Shown: positions 25,773 to 35,396, numbered from the stretch's first letter. The stretch is DNA of 64,000 nt from Antarcticimicrobium luteum (GCF_004358185.1 NZ_SMUV01000060.1:37981-101980); one strand, 5' to 3'. A program made the numbers and translations. The notes: generated by a model not told the origin, from the sequence alone.

Positions 25773-26279
25773 ATGGCCGAGATCAAAGACCCCGAGAACA
25801 CCATCCTGATGGAGCTGAAGAACGGCACCGTCACCATCGAGCTGTTGCCCGACGTGGCCCCCGAACATGCCGCGCGGATGAAGGAACTGGCCCGCGCCGG
25901 CGCCTATGACAACGTCTGCTTTCACCGGGTGATCGACGGCTTTATGGCCCAGACCGGCGACGTCAAGCACGGCAACATGGAAGAGGGCTTCAACCTGCGC
26001 ATGGCCGGCACCGGCGGCTCCGACCTGCCCGATCTGCCGGCGGAATTCTCGCGCCTGCCGCATGATCGCGGCACCCTGGGCGCGGCGCGCAGCCAGCACC
26101 CGAACTCGGCCAATTCGCAGTTCTTCATCAATTTCGGCGACAACCATTTCCTCAACGGCCAGTACACCGTCTACGGCCGCGTCATCGAGGGGATGGAGCA
26201 TGTGGATGTGATCACCCGCGGCGAGCCGCCGGCAGAGCCCGACCGCATGATCTCGGTCAAGGTGGCCGCCGATGCGTAA
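25773..26279 (+). CDS. ppiB: Cytoplasmic peptidyl-prolyl isomerase, cyclophilin type
   Basis: A 168-residue cyclophilin that isomerises Xaa-Pro bonds. Active-site regions are clear: CFHRVIDGFMAQTGD (about residues 50-64, with the catalytic Arg), ANSQFFINFGDNHFLNGQYT (about 110-129) and YGRVIEGMEHVDVI. There is no signal peptide, so it is cytoplasmic. A ribosome-binding site (AGGAG) precedes the ATG. The 3' end overlaps a second, exported cyclophilin gene by 8 bases, so the two are co-translated. Confidence 0.93.
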   Translation: MAEIKDPENTILMELKNGTVTIELLPDVAPEHAARMKELARAGAYDNVCFHRVIDGFMAQTGDVKHGNMEEGFNLRMAGTGGSDLPDLPAEFSRLPHDRGTLGAARSQHPNSANSQFFINFGDNHFLNGQYTVYGRVIEGMEHVDVITRGEPPAEPDRMISVKVAADA

Positions 26280-26829
26280 GCTGGCGCTCTTTGCGGCGCT
26301 GGCCGCGCTGGTCGCGGGCCCTGCGCTGGCGACCGAGCTGACCATCGAGGTGGAGGGCGAGGGCGCCAACGGCACCATTGTCATCGACATGGCCGACGAC
26401 GTGGCCCCGGGTCACGTGGCCCAGATCGCCGCGCTGGCAAAAGAGGGCGCCTATGACGGCGTCGTCTTTCACCGGGTGATCGACGGCTTCATGGCCCAGA
26501 CCGGCGACGTGCAGTTCGGAAAGCTGGGCGGCGACATGCGCCGCGCCGGCATGGGCGGCTCGGAGCTGCCCGATCTCAAGGCCGAGTTCTCGGACCTGCC
26601 GTTCGATCGCGGCGTGGTCGGCATGGCCCGGTCGCAGAACCCCGACAGCGCCAATTCGCAGTTCTTCATCATGTTCGCGCCGGGTCCGTTCCTCAACGGC
26701 CAGTACACCGTCGTCGGCCACGTGACCGAAGGCATGGAGGTCGTCGATGCGATCAAGCGCGGCAAGGGGTCGAACGGCGCGGTGATCGGCCAGCCCGACG
26801 TGATGAAAAAGGTCACCGTGAGCGAATAG
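26272..26829 (+). CDS. ppiA: Exported peptidyl-prolyl isomerase, cyclophilin type
   Basis: A 185-residue cyclophilin with an N-terminal signal peptide (KLALFAALAALVAGPALA, cut predicted after about residue 20), so it should act in the periplasm on exported proteins. The catalytic parts FHRVIDGFMAQTGDVQFG, NSANSQFFIMFAPGPFLNGQ and VVGHVTEGMEVVDA are nearly the same as in the overlapping cytoplasmic paralogue, which points to a tandem duplication. It overlaps ppiB by 8 bases and has no separate promoter. Confidence 0.93.
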   Translation: MRKLALFAALAALVAGPALATELTIEVEGEGANGTIVIDMADDVAPGHVAQIAALAKEGAYDGVVFHRVIDGFMAQTGDVQFGKLGGDMRRAGMGGSELPDLKAEFSDLPFDRGVVGMARSQNPDSANSQFFIMFAPGPFLNGQYTVVGHVTEGMEVVDAIKRGKGSNGAVIGQPDVMKKVTVSE

Positions 26830-27070
26830 GCAAGGGCCGTTCCTTGCCGAACCGACCGGACAGGTCAGATCCGCCAGACCGCCCCGCCGGGGTGTCTGGC
26901 GGGTGTCGCTCGGCCGCAGGGCCAGGTACCGCGCGCGACCTGCCTGCGCGGTGGCAGGGGCGTGGTTGACCACAGGATCCTGCCAGAAACGCCCAAACTG
27001 CCGGTCTCGCCGGATGCCGCGCGGCGGACCGGGCGCAAATCCAGGAATCCCATATTCCGCGCAAACGAAT

Positions 27071-27094
27071 GGCGCCGCAGGGGCCTGCGGCGCC
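27071..27094. terminator. GC-rich hairpin downstream of the bactofilin gene
   Basis: GGCGCCGCAGG and CCTGCGGCGCC pair around GG to make an 11-bp stem 26 bases beyond the bactofilin stop. The T-tract is weak, so it may be an inefficient terminator or an RNA-stabilising hairpin. The rest of 26830-27119 has no recognised gene. Confidence 0.45.
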
Positions 27095-27119
27095 GTTCCG
27101 GTCGCGCAATGCGGGACGA

Positions 27120-27635
27120 TTACTTTCCGCCGGCCTCGGCGGCCTTGGCCGGTTGCGGCTGTGCGCCGCCCTTGGTGGCGGCGCCACTGCCGCTCAGCGG
27201 GTCATCCTGACGCTGCACCGAGCCTTCGAAATGGGCGCCGCTCTCGATGGCGATGGTCTTGTGGATGATGTCGCCTTCGACCCGCGCGGTCGAGGTCAGG
27301 CGCACCTTGAGGCCGCGGACCCGGCCGACGATCCGGCCGTTGATCACCACGTCGTCGGCCGATACCTCGCCCTTGATCGTGGCGGTCTCGCCGACGGTCA
27401 GCAGATGCGCGCGAATGTCCCCCTCGACGGTGCCCTCGACCTGGATGTCGCCGGTGGTCTTGAGGTTGCCGCTGATATGCAGATCCGAGGACAGAACCGA
27501 CGCCGGCGGCTTGGCCTTGGGCGTGCTCGACTTGAAGTCGCTCTGGCTCGGGGCGGGGGCCGTCGGCTGGGCGGACGGTGTGGCGGCTTCCGACGCCTTG
27601 GAGCCGGGTTCGTTGATTTTGCTCTTAGAAAACAT
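27120..27635 (-). CDS. Bactofilin (polymer-forming cytoskeletal protein)
   Basis: A 171-residue bactofilin. The first 45 residues are Ser/Pro/Ala-rich and disordered; the central bactofilin domain (about 46-150) is a beta-helix with hydrophobic repeats such as LHISGNLKTTGDIQVEGTVE and ATIKGEVSADDVVINGRIVG; the C-terminal tail is again Gly/Ala-rich. Bactofilins form nucleotide-free filaments that guide peptidoglycan enzymes. Its start lies 11 bases inside the end of the M23 peptidase gene, a partnership known from bacteria where such pairs set cell shape. No membrane segment is seen. Confidence 0.93.
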   Translation of the reverse strand: MFSKSKINEPGSKASEAATPSAQPTAPAPSQSDFKSSTPKAKPPASVLSSDLHISGNLKTTGDIQVEGTVEGDIRAHLLTVGETATIKGEVSADDVVINGRIVGRVRGLKVRLTSTARVEGDIIHKTIAIESGAHFEGSVQRQDDPLSGSGAATKGGAQPQPAKAAEAGGK

Positions 27636-28947
27636 TTCTCGCAGCCTTGATGTATGTCATGGGGTTAACTGGTCTTCCGTTCACCCGAACTTCGTAATGC
27701 AGATGGGTGCCGGTGGACCGTCCGGTATTACCCATATCAGCAATGTGATCCCCGCGCGAGACCCTTTGGCCCTTCTTCACGTGGACGCGTGAGGTATGGG
27801 CATAGCGGGTCTCGATGCCAAAGGCATGCTTGATCACGACCACCTTGCCATAGCCGGACTGCCAGCCCGCGTGGGTGACGACGCCGTCCGCCGTGGCAAA
27901 GATATGGGTTCCTTGTGGTCCGGCGAAGTCCGAGCCGTTGTGCATCCGCCGCCCGCCGGTCTTGGGATCGCGGCGATAGCCAAAGCCGCTGGTATAGCGG
28001 ACCGAGCGGTGCACCGGATTGGCAAAGGGCGCCTTGTCCGCGGCGATGCGATAAAGGTTCAGCGTGTCCATCTGATGCAGCAGCTTGTTGGCGCGCAGCT
28101 CGTCCGGGGTGGGTTCCTCGCCCCGGGTCGAGAACGAGATCGGGGTCAGCGGACCGCCCTGGCCGTTGTAACCGCTGCGCACCTGTTCGATGATCCGTTC
28201 GGGCGGCATGCCGGCCTCGCGGAACATCTTGTTCAGTGGCTCGACCGAGATCGCCATCGCCTCTTCCAGCTGGCGGAAGATCTGGTCGTTGCGTTCGCGC
28301 ATCAGCTTGATTTCCAGCTCCAGTTCGTCGCGCTGGTCCAGCGCGGCCAGGGCGTCGGCCTGGATGCGGTCGCGGTCCCGGGCGGCGTCGGCCAGCGCCG
28401 TGGTCATGAAGTCCATCTGCACCGGGATCACCGGATCGGCCGCCAGCCCGCCGCGGTTTCCGTTGTCTTCCATCGCCGTCAGCGCGTTGCGGGCGGTCTC
28501 GCGGTCGCGCATGGTTTCGCGCAGCGTGGTCTGGATCACCTCGATACCCGTCTCCAGCTCGCGCCGCCGGGTTTCCGAGGCAAGCAGTTCGGACTGCATG
28601 TTCGAGATCTGCTCAAGAGCGGCGTTGAACCGGCTCTGCGCCGCCAGCGCCTCCTCGGCGCGGGCATCGCGTTCGCTGGAAATCTGGTTCAGACGATCCT
28701 GATAGATGCGCTGATCGCGCTTGGCCTGTTCCCGGAAATTGCCCGATCCGATACTGTCCATCATCAGGATGGCTGTGGCGATGATCGCCCAGGCCACGAT
28801 CAGCCCCGCCCCCGACAGCGCGATCAGCTGCGTGCCGGACTTCAGGCGGATAAAGCGGGTATCGGTATCCGATTTCAGAAAAACGCGGCGTTCGGGAAAG
28901 AGTTTTTCCAAGACCGCATGAACCTTGATTGCGAGGCGTGTGCGCAA
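27625..28947 (-). CDS. M23-family metallopeptidase with DUF5930-type N-terminus
   Basis: A 440-residue membrane-anchored peptidoglycan endopeptidase of the LytM type. Order: a short cytoplasmic start with PERRVFLKSDTDTRFIRLKS, a transmembrane helix (about residues 42-64), a long coiled coil (about 70-230), and the M23 domain with zinc ligands in MHNGSDFAGPQG (His and Asp) and HLHYEVRVNG near the end. The TTG at 28947 is proposed as start because AAGGA precedes it and the family begins there; no ATG fits. Its stop overlaps bactofilin by 11 bases, so the two are probably coupled. Confidence 0.9.
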   Translation of the reverse strand: MRTRLAIKVHAVLEKLFPERRVFLKSDTDTRFIRLKSGTQLIALSGAGLIVAWAIIATAILMMDSIGSGNFREQAKRDQRIYQDRLNQISSERDARAEEALAAQSRFNAALEQISNMQSELLASETRRRELETGIEVIQTTLRETMRDRETARNALTAMEDNGNRGGLAADPVIPVQMDFMTTALADAARDRDRIQADALAALDQRDELELEIKLMRERNDQIFRQLEEAMAISVEPLNKMFREAGMPPERIIEQVRSGYNGQGGPLTPISFSTRGEEPTPDELRANKLLHQMDTLNLYRIAADKAPFANPVHRSVRYTSGFGYRRDPKTGGRRMHNGSDFAGPQGTHIFATADGVVTHAGWQSGYGKVVVIKHAFGIETRYAHTSRVHVKKGQRVSRGDHIADMGNTGRSTGTHLHYEVRVNGRPVNPMTYIKAARNVF

Positions 28948-29110
28948 ACCGTCGTCCTTGTCCCATCCCCGGCCCGGTAGACTGCTCGCCCGGACCCTTG
29001 GGCCGAGTGCATACCCCCCGCATGGCATTTGGGCAAGTTTGTTGAGCCGTTCGGCGGCATTTCCGCGCCGATCAGAGGCGTTTAGGCAAGAACCTGCCGA
29101 GTCCCGCCAC

Positions 29111-29938
29111 CTAGGCGCGCGGCGGGATCTCATCCGCAAGCGGCCAGTAGAAGTCCGGCGGCAGGCCGGCCTCGGCACGCTTTTCCTCGTTGAAGGGCGG
29201 TTTCAGGGCGCCGTGAAAATATTTGCGCACCAGCGCATGAAACACTTCTTTCGGATCGGCGTTTTCGCGCCCGCAAAGGAAGTGGAACCATTTGGAGCCA
29301 TAGGCGACATGGGCCACCTCCTCGGCATAGATGGTCTCCAGCGCCGCCACCGCCTGATCGATCCCGGCCTTGCGGAAGATCCCGATCATGCCCGGCGTCA
29401 CGTCCAGCCCGCGCGCCTCCAGCACCATCGGCACCACGGCGAGGCGGCCCATCAGGTCCTGGGCGGTGTCCTCGGCGGCGCGCCACATGCCGGCATGGGC
29501 GGGCAGGGCGCCGTAATGGCTGCCCAGCGCCTCGAGGCATCCGCAGACCAGATTGAAATGCTTGCTTTCCTCGTCCGCCGCCTTGACCCAGTCGTCGTAG
29601 AACCCCATCGGCATCGGCACATGGCCGAACCGCGCGATGATGTCCCAGTGCAGATCCACAGCGTTCAGCTCGATATGCGCCACCGCATGCAGCAGCGCGA
29701 TGCGCCCGGCGGGCGAGCCGGGCTTGCGTTTGGGCACCTCGCGCGGCGACAGCAGTTCGGGCCGCGCCGGTCGCGCCGGGTGCAGCGGCGGGGCGGCGGT
29801 GCCCACGGGGATCGGCGCGACCCCCTCGGACCGCGCGGCGAACCAGGCCGCCGCGTGGCGCCGCGACAGCGCGGTCTTCTCGCGCCCGTCCGCTGTGGTC
29901 AGCACTTCGGTCGCCATCTGGGCCAGCGATTGTGTCAC
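29111..29938 (-). CDS. DUF455 ferritin-like protein
   Basis: A 275-residue protein of the DUF455 family with ferritin-like helices. The metal-ligand pattern expected for such folds is visible as HAVAHIELNAVDLHWD (about residues 84-99), KAADEESKHFNLV (about 121-133) and YAEEVAHVAYGSKWFHFLCG (about 200-219). The function of the family is not known to me; it is distantly related to tRNA hydroxylase-like di-iron enzymes. The GTG at 29938 is preferred because the family starts near TQSLAQMATEVL; the ATG at 29986 would add 16 residues without a ribosome-binding site. Confidence 0.82.
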   Translation of the reverse strand: MTQSLAQMATEVLTTADGREKTALSRRHAAAWFAARSEGVAPIPVGTAAPPLHPARPARPELLSPREVPKRKPGSPAGRIALLHAVAHIELNAVDLHWDIIARFGHVPMPMGFYDDWVKAADEESKHFNLVCGCLEALGSHYGALPAHAGMWRAAEDTAQDLMGRLAVVPMVLEARGLDVTPGMIGIFRKAGIDQAVAALETIYAEEVAHVAYGSKWFHFLCGRENADPKEVFHALVRKYFHGALKPPFNEEKRAEAGLPPDFYWPLADEIPPRA

Positions 29939-30010
29939 GGCGGGGGTCCCCCTGATTTCGAACGGTCTTGAGCGATTGGTCTGCACGGCCGGGGCGACCC
30001 GTTCGCCCGG

Positions 30011-30301
30011 TCAATAGAGCGAGGTCACCGCGACGATCGAAAGGCCCATGATGACGTACATGACCAGCAGACCGGGGACAACGGCGACGATGCCGTTGTC
30101 CCCGCGTGCCCAGCGCCAAACCACATAGCCGCCCAGCGCCACCGCCGGAAGGAGGGCGGCGAACAGAAATCCCGGATAGCCCAGGTTGAACAGCACGAAC
30201 ATGATGTTGAAGGCCAGGAACAAGCCGACGGTCAGCGCCGCCAGAAAAAGGACCATTCGGTTGCTGGCGCCGGATTGGCCTGCGGGGCCGGGAACCGGCA
30301 T
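30011..30301 (-). CDS. Small integral membrane protein, function unknown
   Basis: A 96-residue protein with three hydrophobic segments (about residues 16-36, 39-62 and 70-93) separated by a short polar loop WRWARGDNG. I do not recognise the family. It lies between DUF455 and bcp on the same strand with spacers of about 70 bases on each side, so it might be part of a loose transcription unit. The clear membrane pattern and lack of a competing frame support it as a real gene. Confidence 0.6.
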   Translation of the reverse strand: MPVPGPAGQSGASNRMVLFLAALTVGLFLAFNIMFVLFNLGYPGFLFAALLPAVALGGYVVWRWARGDNGIVAVVPGLLVMYVIMGLSIVAVTSLY

Positions 30302-30368
30302 GGGGCGTCGTCCCTCTCTAGGGGCGCCGCGCCGACACGTAGGCCGGATCCGGCAGCGCCTGTCCAGC

Positions 30369-30830
30369 CTACATTGCCTTGACCGCCTCCAGCACCTCCT
30401 CGACGTGACCGTCCACCTTCACCTTGCGCCAGATACGGGCGATTGTGCCACCCGCGTCGATCAGAAAGGTCGCGCGTTCGATGCCCATCGATTTCTTGCC
30501 GTACATGGTCTTTTCGACCCAGACGCCATAGGCCTCGCAGACGGCGCCATCCTCGTCCGACAACAGCGGCACGGTAAGGTCGTGTTTGGCGACGAATTTG
30601 TCATGTTTGGCCACGCTGTCGCGAGAGATGCCGAACACCTGCACACCGGCATCGGCAAAGGCTTGCAGATGCGCCGAAAAGCCGATGGATTCCCGGGTGC
30701 AGCCCGGGGTATCATCGCGCGGATAGAAAAACAGAACAACGGCGCCGCCGCGCAAACCTGACAGGCTGACCTCGCCACCGCCGTCGCGGGGCAGGGTGAA
30801 ATCGGGGGCGGTATCGGAAATATCGGGCAT
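30369..30830 (-). CDS. bcp: Peroxiredoxin of the Bcp/PrxQ family
   Basis: A 153-residue thiol peroxidase that reduces hydroperoxides with thioredoxin. The peroxidatic cysteine is in YPRDDTPGCTRES (Cys44). The resolving cysteine of E. coli Bcp, five residues later, is Ile49 here; another cysteine is at position 98 (DGAVCEAYG), so resolution may use that residue or an external thiol. The ATG at 30830 begins the canonical MPDISDTAPDFTL; an upstream ATG would add 25 non-family residues. It is divergent from the AsmA-like gene with 99 bases between them. Confidence 0.92.
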   Translation of the reverse strand: MPDISDTAPDFTLPRDGGGEVSLSGLRGGAVVLFFYPRDDTPGCTRESIGFSAHLQAFADAGVQVFGISRDSVAKHDKFVAKHDLTVPLLSDEDGAVCEAYGVWVEKTMYGKKSMGIERATFLIDAGGTIARIWRKVKVDGHVEEVLEAVKAM

Positions 30831-30929
30831 CGGGTGACTCCACTGACATGGTTGAACAGATGGGTTCCATAATAGATCGCCGCGGGCAACCGGAAAGCGG
30901 GGCACGGCGGATCATTCGGAATTGGGACC

Positions 30930-33900
30930 GTGGCGCGTACTGACCCGGACATCGGCCGGCCGGCCGGGAGCCGCAAGACCCGCGCGCTGCGCCGGTCCGG
31001 GCTGTGGGCGATGCGCATTTCCGCAGTGCTGGTGATCCTGGCCTCCGCGGCGGTGATCTTTGGCGTGAACCAGCGGCTGCGACCGCCGGACTGGCTGCGG
31101 GCGCGGGTCGAGGCGCGCATCGAGCAGGGCCTTGATGGGCTGCAGATCGCCTTTGGCGACATCGAGCTGGTGATCCGCGCCGGTCTGCGGCCGCGGCTGC
31201 ATCTGCGCGACGTGGTCCTGTCCGAGGCGGACGGGCGCATTTTGGCGCGGCTCTCGGATGCCGAGGCGAGCCTGGCGCTGCGCCCGCTGCTGCGCGGCCG
31301 GGTCCAGCCGAAGCGGATCGCGCTGAGCGGCCTGTTCGCAACCCTGCGGCGCGAGGCGGGCGGGACGGTGTCGCTGACGCTGGAGGACACCGCGGCGCCG
31401 GTGGGCCAGGCCGCCGGTTTGCCGCAGCTGATGGAGGGGGCGGAGCAGATCCTGCTGCGTCCGCAGCTTGCCGCGCTGGTCGCGCTGGACGTCGATGCGG
31501 TGACCCTGCGCTATGAGGATGGCCGCAGCGGCAAGGTCTGGACACTCGACGGCGGTCAGGTGCGGCTGAGACGCGATGGCGATGCGCTGGGAATCGGCGC
31601 GGATTTCGCCGTGCTCAGCGGGCGGGACTACGCCAGTTCGGTCGAGATGAACTATACCAGCCGGATCGGAGATGCCGGGGCAGAGTTCGGTGTCTCGGTT
31701 CAGGACATCGCCGCCCCCGACATCGCCGCGCAGAGCGTGGCGCTGCACTGGCTGAAGGTGCTGCGCGCGCCGATCTCGGGAGCGCTGCGCGGCAGCGTCG
31801 ACAAGGCCGGCGCCTTGGGGCCGCTCTCGGCGACGCTGCACATCGGCGCCGGCGCCCTGCAGCCGACCGAGACGACCCGCCCGATCCCCTTCAGCGGTGC
31901 GCGCAGCTATTTCACCTATGATCCGGCGGCGCAGACCCTGACCTTTGACGAGATGTCGGTGGACAGCGCCTGGGGCACCGGCCGCGCCGAGGGGCGCGCC
32001 TATCTCGGCGGCATCGAGAACGGCACGCTGACCGATCTGGTCGGTCAGTTCCACTTTGCCGCGACAGCGCTGAACCCGGCGGGCCTCTATCGCGAACCTG
32101 TGCGTCTCGAGGGCGGGACCGCCGATTTCAGGCTGGAGCTGGACCCGTTCCGGCTGACGCTGGGCCAGATGCACCTGTCCGACCAGGGCAGCGCGCTGGA
32201 CCTCACCGGCACCCTGACCACCGTGGCCGAGGGCTGGCGGTTGGCGGTGGACGGGCACATGGACAGCCTGACCCCCGCGCGCCTGCTGGAGCTGTGGCCC
32301 CCGTCGGTGTCGGAAAAGCCGCGCACCTGGGTCGCCGAGAACGTTCTGGACGGAACGCTGCACGACATAGACCTGGCGCTGCGGCTGGAAGAGGGGCGGA
32401 AACCGGACATCTACGCCGATCTCGATTTCGACGGCGCCACGGTTCGCTATAACCGCTACCTGCCGCTGATGACCGGGGCCTCGGGCACGCTGTCACTGGA
32501 GCGGCAGCGGCTGGTGGCGACGGCAGACCGTGGAATCGTGACCGCCGGGCAGGGCGGCGATCTGGATGTCGCGGGCTCCTCTTTCATCATCCCGGACGTC
32601 TCGGTCAAACCGGCGGCGCCGGCGGTGATCCGCCTGCGCGTCGGCGGCGCGGTGACCGCAGTGATGTCTCTGCTGGCCGGGCCGCCGGTGCGCGCCCTGC
32701 GCGACACCGATCTGCCGGTGGATCTGGCACAGGGGCAGGCGCGGCTTGAGGGGACGCTGTCGCTGCCGCTGAAAAAGGGCGTGCCCTTCGAGGAAATCGC
32801 CTTTCACGTCGCCGGCGATCTGAACCAGGTCGAAAGCACGGTTCTGGTGCCGGGGCAGACGGTTTCCGCGACCGCGCTGCGGCTCGAGGCGGACCAGAGC
32901 CGGGTCGAGATCACCGGCACCGCCCATATCGGCGCGCTGCCGGTGGTGCTGCGCTGGCGTCAGCCGATCGGGCCGGACGCCCCCAAGGGCAGCCGGGTGG
33001 AGGGGCAGGTGGAATTGTCGCCAACCCTGCTCGACACTTTCAGGATCGGTCTGCCCGAGGGCAGCGTCAGCGGTCAGGGCACCGGGCGCTTTACCCTCGA
33101 TCTGGCAAAGGGCAGCCCGCCGGCGCTGCATCTGACCTCGGATCTGGCGGGCGTCGGGCTGGCGATCCCGACGCTGGGCTGGCGCAAGCGCGCCGAGGAG
33201 ACGGGTATGCTCGATCTCTCGGCCACGTTGAGCGAGGCGGCCCGGATCGAACGGCTGTCGATCGAGGCGGCGGGGCTGACGGCGACCGGCAGCGTGATCG
33301 GTGCCAAGGATGGCGGGCTTGACCGGGCGCTGCTCAGCTCGGTGCGGCTGGGCGGCTGGCTGGAGGCCGGGGTCGAGTTGATCGGTCGCGGCAGGGCGGC
33401 GCCGGATGTGCGCATCCTGACCGGGGTCGTGGACCTGCGCCGCGCGCCGCTGGACAGCGGCGGCGAAGGCGGCGGCGCGCTGAGCGCGCGGCTGGACCGG
33501 TTGCAGATTTCCGACTCGCTGGCGTTGCAGGATTTCAGCGGCGATTTCACCACCCATGACGGCTTGCGCGGCAGCTTCACCGGCAAGCTGAACGGCCAGA
33601 CCCCGGTGCGCGGCCGGATCGAACCGCAGGGCGGGGGCAGCGCGATCTATGTCGAGTCGGACGACGGTGGCGGCGTGTTCCGCTCGGCCGGGATCCTCAA
33701 CCAGGGCCACGGCGGGTCGTTTGAAATGTCCCTCTTTCCGGCAGAGGCACCGGCCTTGTTCAACGGCACGTTGCGGGTCAGGAACACAAGGGTCAAGGAC
33801 GCCCCGGCGATCGCCGCGCTGCTGAACGCCGTAAGCGTGGTCGGCCTGCTGGACGAGATGACTGGCCAGGGCATCCAGTTCACCGAGGTCGAGGCCAAGT

Positions 33901-34283
33901 TCCGGCTGGAGCCGGACCGGCTGGTGCTGCACGAAAGCAGCGCCACCGGCCCCTCGATCGGGCTGTCGATGGACGGGCTCTATGATCTGGAACGCGGGGT
34001 GCTGAACATGCGCGGGGTGATATCGCCGGTCTATCTGATCAATGCGGTCGGCAGCGTCCTGACCCGCAAGGGCGAGGGGATGATCGGGTTCAGCTACACG
34101 CTGAAGGGGCCGGCGGCGGCGCCCAGCGTGCAGGTCAACCCGCTGTCGGGGCTGACCCCGGGTATCTTCCGCGAGATATTTCGCGGCGCGCAGCCGACCA
34201 TGCCGGGCGAGGCGCCGGCAGAGCCGGACCGAACGCCGCGCCGCGCCCCTGACCTGATCGAGGGGGCCGAGGGCGGGCGATAG
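30930..34283 (+). CDS. AsmA-like / DUF3971 envelope protein
   Basis: A 1117-residue protein of the AsmA-like superfamily (DUF3971/YhdP type). A positively charged N-terminus is followed by one transmembrane segment (about residues 28-48) and then an N-terminal domain with LRPPDWLRARVEARIEQGL and LRDVVLSEADG; the rest is long repetitive beta-strand sequence, ending with an AsmA C-terminal region (LNMRGVISPVYLINAVGSVL, about 1030-1050). Such proteins form periplasmic grooves thought to carry phospholipids to the outer membrane. The start is a GTG at 30930. It is followed closely by queA on the same strand. Confidence 0.85.
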   Translation: MARTDPDIGRPAGSRKTRALRRSGLWAMRISAVLVILASAAVIFGVNQRLRPPDWLRARVEARIEQGLDGLQIAFGDIELVIRAGLRPRLHLRDVVLSEADGRILARLSDAEASLALRPLLRGRVQPKRIALSGLFATLRREAGGTVSLTLEDTAAPVGQAAGLPQLMEGAEQILLRPQLAALVALDVDAVTLRYEDGRSGKVWTLDGGQVRLRRDGDALGIGADFAVLSGRDYASSVEMNYTSRIGDAGAEFGVSVQDIAAPDIAAQSVALHWLKVLRAPISGALRGSVDKAGALGPLSATLHIGAGALQPTETTRPIPFSGARSYFTYDPAAQTLTFDEMSVDSAWGTGRAEGRAYLGGIENGTLTDLVGQFHFAATALNPAGLYREPVRLEGGTADFRLELDPFRLTLGQMHLSDQGSALDLTGTLTTVAEGWRLAVDGHMDSLTPARLLELWPPSVSEKPRTWVAENVLDGTLHDIDLALRLEEGRKPDIYADLDFDGATVRYNRYLPLMTGASGTLSLERQRLVATADRGIVTAGQGGDLDVAGSSFIIPDVSVKPAAPAVIRLRVGGAVTAVMSLLAGPPVRALRDTDLPVDLAQGQARLEGTLSLPLKKGVPFEEIAFHVAGDLNQVESTVLVPGQTVSATALRLEADQSRVEITGTAHIGALPVVLRWRQPIGPDAPKGSRVEGQVELSPTLLDTFRIGLPEGSVSGQGTGRFTLDLAKGSPPALHLTSDLAGVGLAIPTLGWRKRAEETGMLDLSATLSEAARIERLSIEAAGLTATGSVIGAKDGGLDRALLSSVRLGGWLEAGVELIGRGRAAPDVRILTGVVDLRRAPLDSGGEGGGALSARLDRLQISDSLALQDFSGDFTTHDGLRGSFTGKLNGQTPVRGRIEPQGGGSAIYVESDDGGGVFRSAGILNQGHGGSFEMSLFPAEAPALFNGTLRVRNTRVKDAPAIAALLNAVSVVGLLDEMTGQGIQFTEVEAKFRLEPDRLVLHESSATGPSIGLSMDGLYDLERGVLNMRGVISPVYLINAVGSVLTRKGEGMIGFSYTLKGPAAAPSVQVNPLSGLTPGIFREIFRGAQPTMPGEAPAEPDRTPRRAPDLIEGAEGGR

Positions 34284-34340
34284 GTGCCAGGTGCCTCCGG
34301 GGCATGGTCAAACCGTGCGTGGCGGCCTATAGCGCGCAGC

Positions 34341-35396
34341 ATGAAACTGAGTGATTTCGATTTCGACCTGCCCGAGGATCTGATCGCCACGCGGCCCGCT
34401 GTGCCGCGCAGCGCCGCGCGGCTGCTGGTCTCCGAGGGGGATGCGATCACCGACGCCCATGTGCGCGACCTGACGGACTGGCTGCGTCCGGGCGACCGGC
34501 TGGTGCTGAACGACACAAGGGTGATCCCGGCACGGCTGAGCGGCGAGCGGCCCCGCCCCGGCCCGCAGGGCGAGACCCGCGCGCGGATCGAGGTGACGCT
34601 GCTGGAGCCGCGCGCCGACGGCACCTGGGCGGCGCTGCTGAAGCCGCTGAAGAAGATCCGCGTCGGCGAGGCGATCGAGTTCGCCGCAGGTCTCAGCGCC
34701 ACGCTGGAGGGCGTGGCCGAGGGGCAGGGGCATCTGCGCTTCAACCTCGCGGGCGAGGACTTCGACTCGGCCCTGGCGCAGGCCGGCGCGATGCCACTGC
34801 CGCCCTATATCGCCGCCCGGCGGCCTGCGGACGAGCGGGACAAGACCGACTATCAGACCGTCTGGGCCAGAACCTCGGGCGCCGTCGCGGCCCCGACGGC
34901 GTCGCTGCATTTCGATGACGCCTTGCTGGACAGGCTGCGCGACATGGGCGTGAGCTTCACCTATGTCACGCTGCATGTGGGCGCGGGCACCTTTCTGCCG
35001 GTCAAGGTCGAGGATGTGACCACCCACCGGATGCATGCCGAATGGGGCCGCGTCAGTGCCGCCGCGGCGGCCGAGATCGCCGCCACCCGCGCGGCGGGCG
35101 GCCGGGTGATCCCGGTGGGCACCACCGCGCTGCGCCTGATCGAGACCGCCGCCCGGGGCGGGCAGATCGCCGCCTGGGAGGGGGAGACGGACATCTTCAT
35201 CTATCCCGGATTCCGGTTCCACGTGACCGACGCGCTGATGACCAATTTCCACCTGCCGAAATCGACCCTGCTGATGCTGGTCTCGGCGCTGATGGGGCAG
35301 GACCGCATCCGCCGCATCTATGAGCACGCTGTCGAGGCGGGCTATCGGTTCTTCTCCTATGGCGATGCCTCGTTGTTGATCCCGGACCGCCGCTGA
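34341..35396 (+). CDS. queA: tRNA preQ1(34) S-adenosylmethionine ribosyltransferase-isomerase
   Basis: A 351-residue QueA enzyme that transfers and isomerises the ribosyl moiety of SAM onto preQ1 in tRNA, the penultimate queuosine step. Conserved segments are [20 protein letters not shown] at the start, [27 protein letters not shown] (about residues 154-164), [40 protein letters not shown] and [17 protein letters not shown]. The ATG at 34341 begins the family sequence; the frame is open 19 codons earlier without support. No other queuosine gene is in the window. Confidence 0.96.
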   Translation: MKLSDFDFDLPEDLIATRPAVPRSAARLLVSEGDAITDAHVRDLTDWLRPGDRLVLNDTRVIPARLSGERPRPGPQGETRARIEVTLLEPRADGTWAALLKPLKKIRVGEAIEFAAGLSATLEGVAEGQGHLRFNLAGEDFDSALAQAGAMPLPPYIAARRPADERDKTDYQTVWARTSGAVAAPTASLHFDDALLDRLRDMGVSFTYVTLHVGAGTFLPVKVEDVTTHRMHAEWGRVSAAAAAEIAATRAAGGRVIPVGTTALRLIETAARGGQIAAWEGETDIFIYPGFRFHVTDALMTNFHLPKSTLLMLVSALMGQDRIRRIYEHAVEAGYRFFSYGDASLLIPDRR

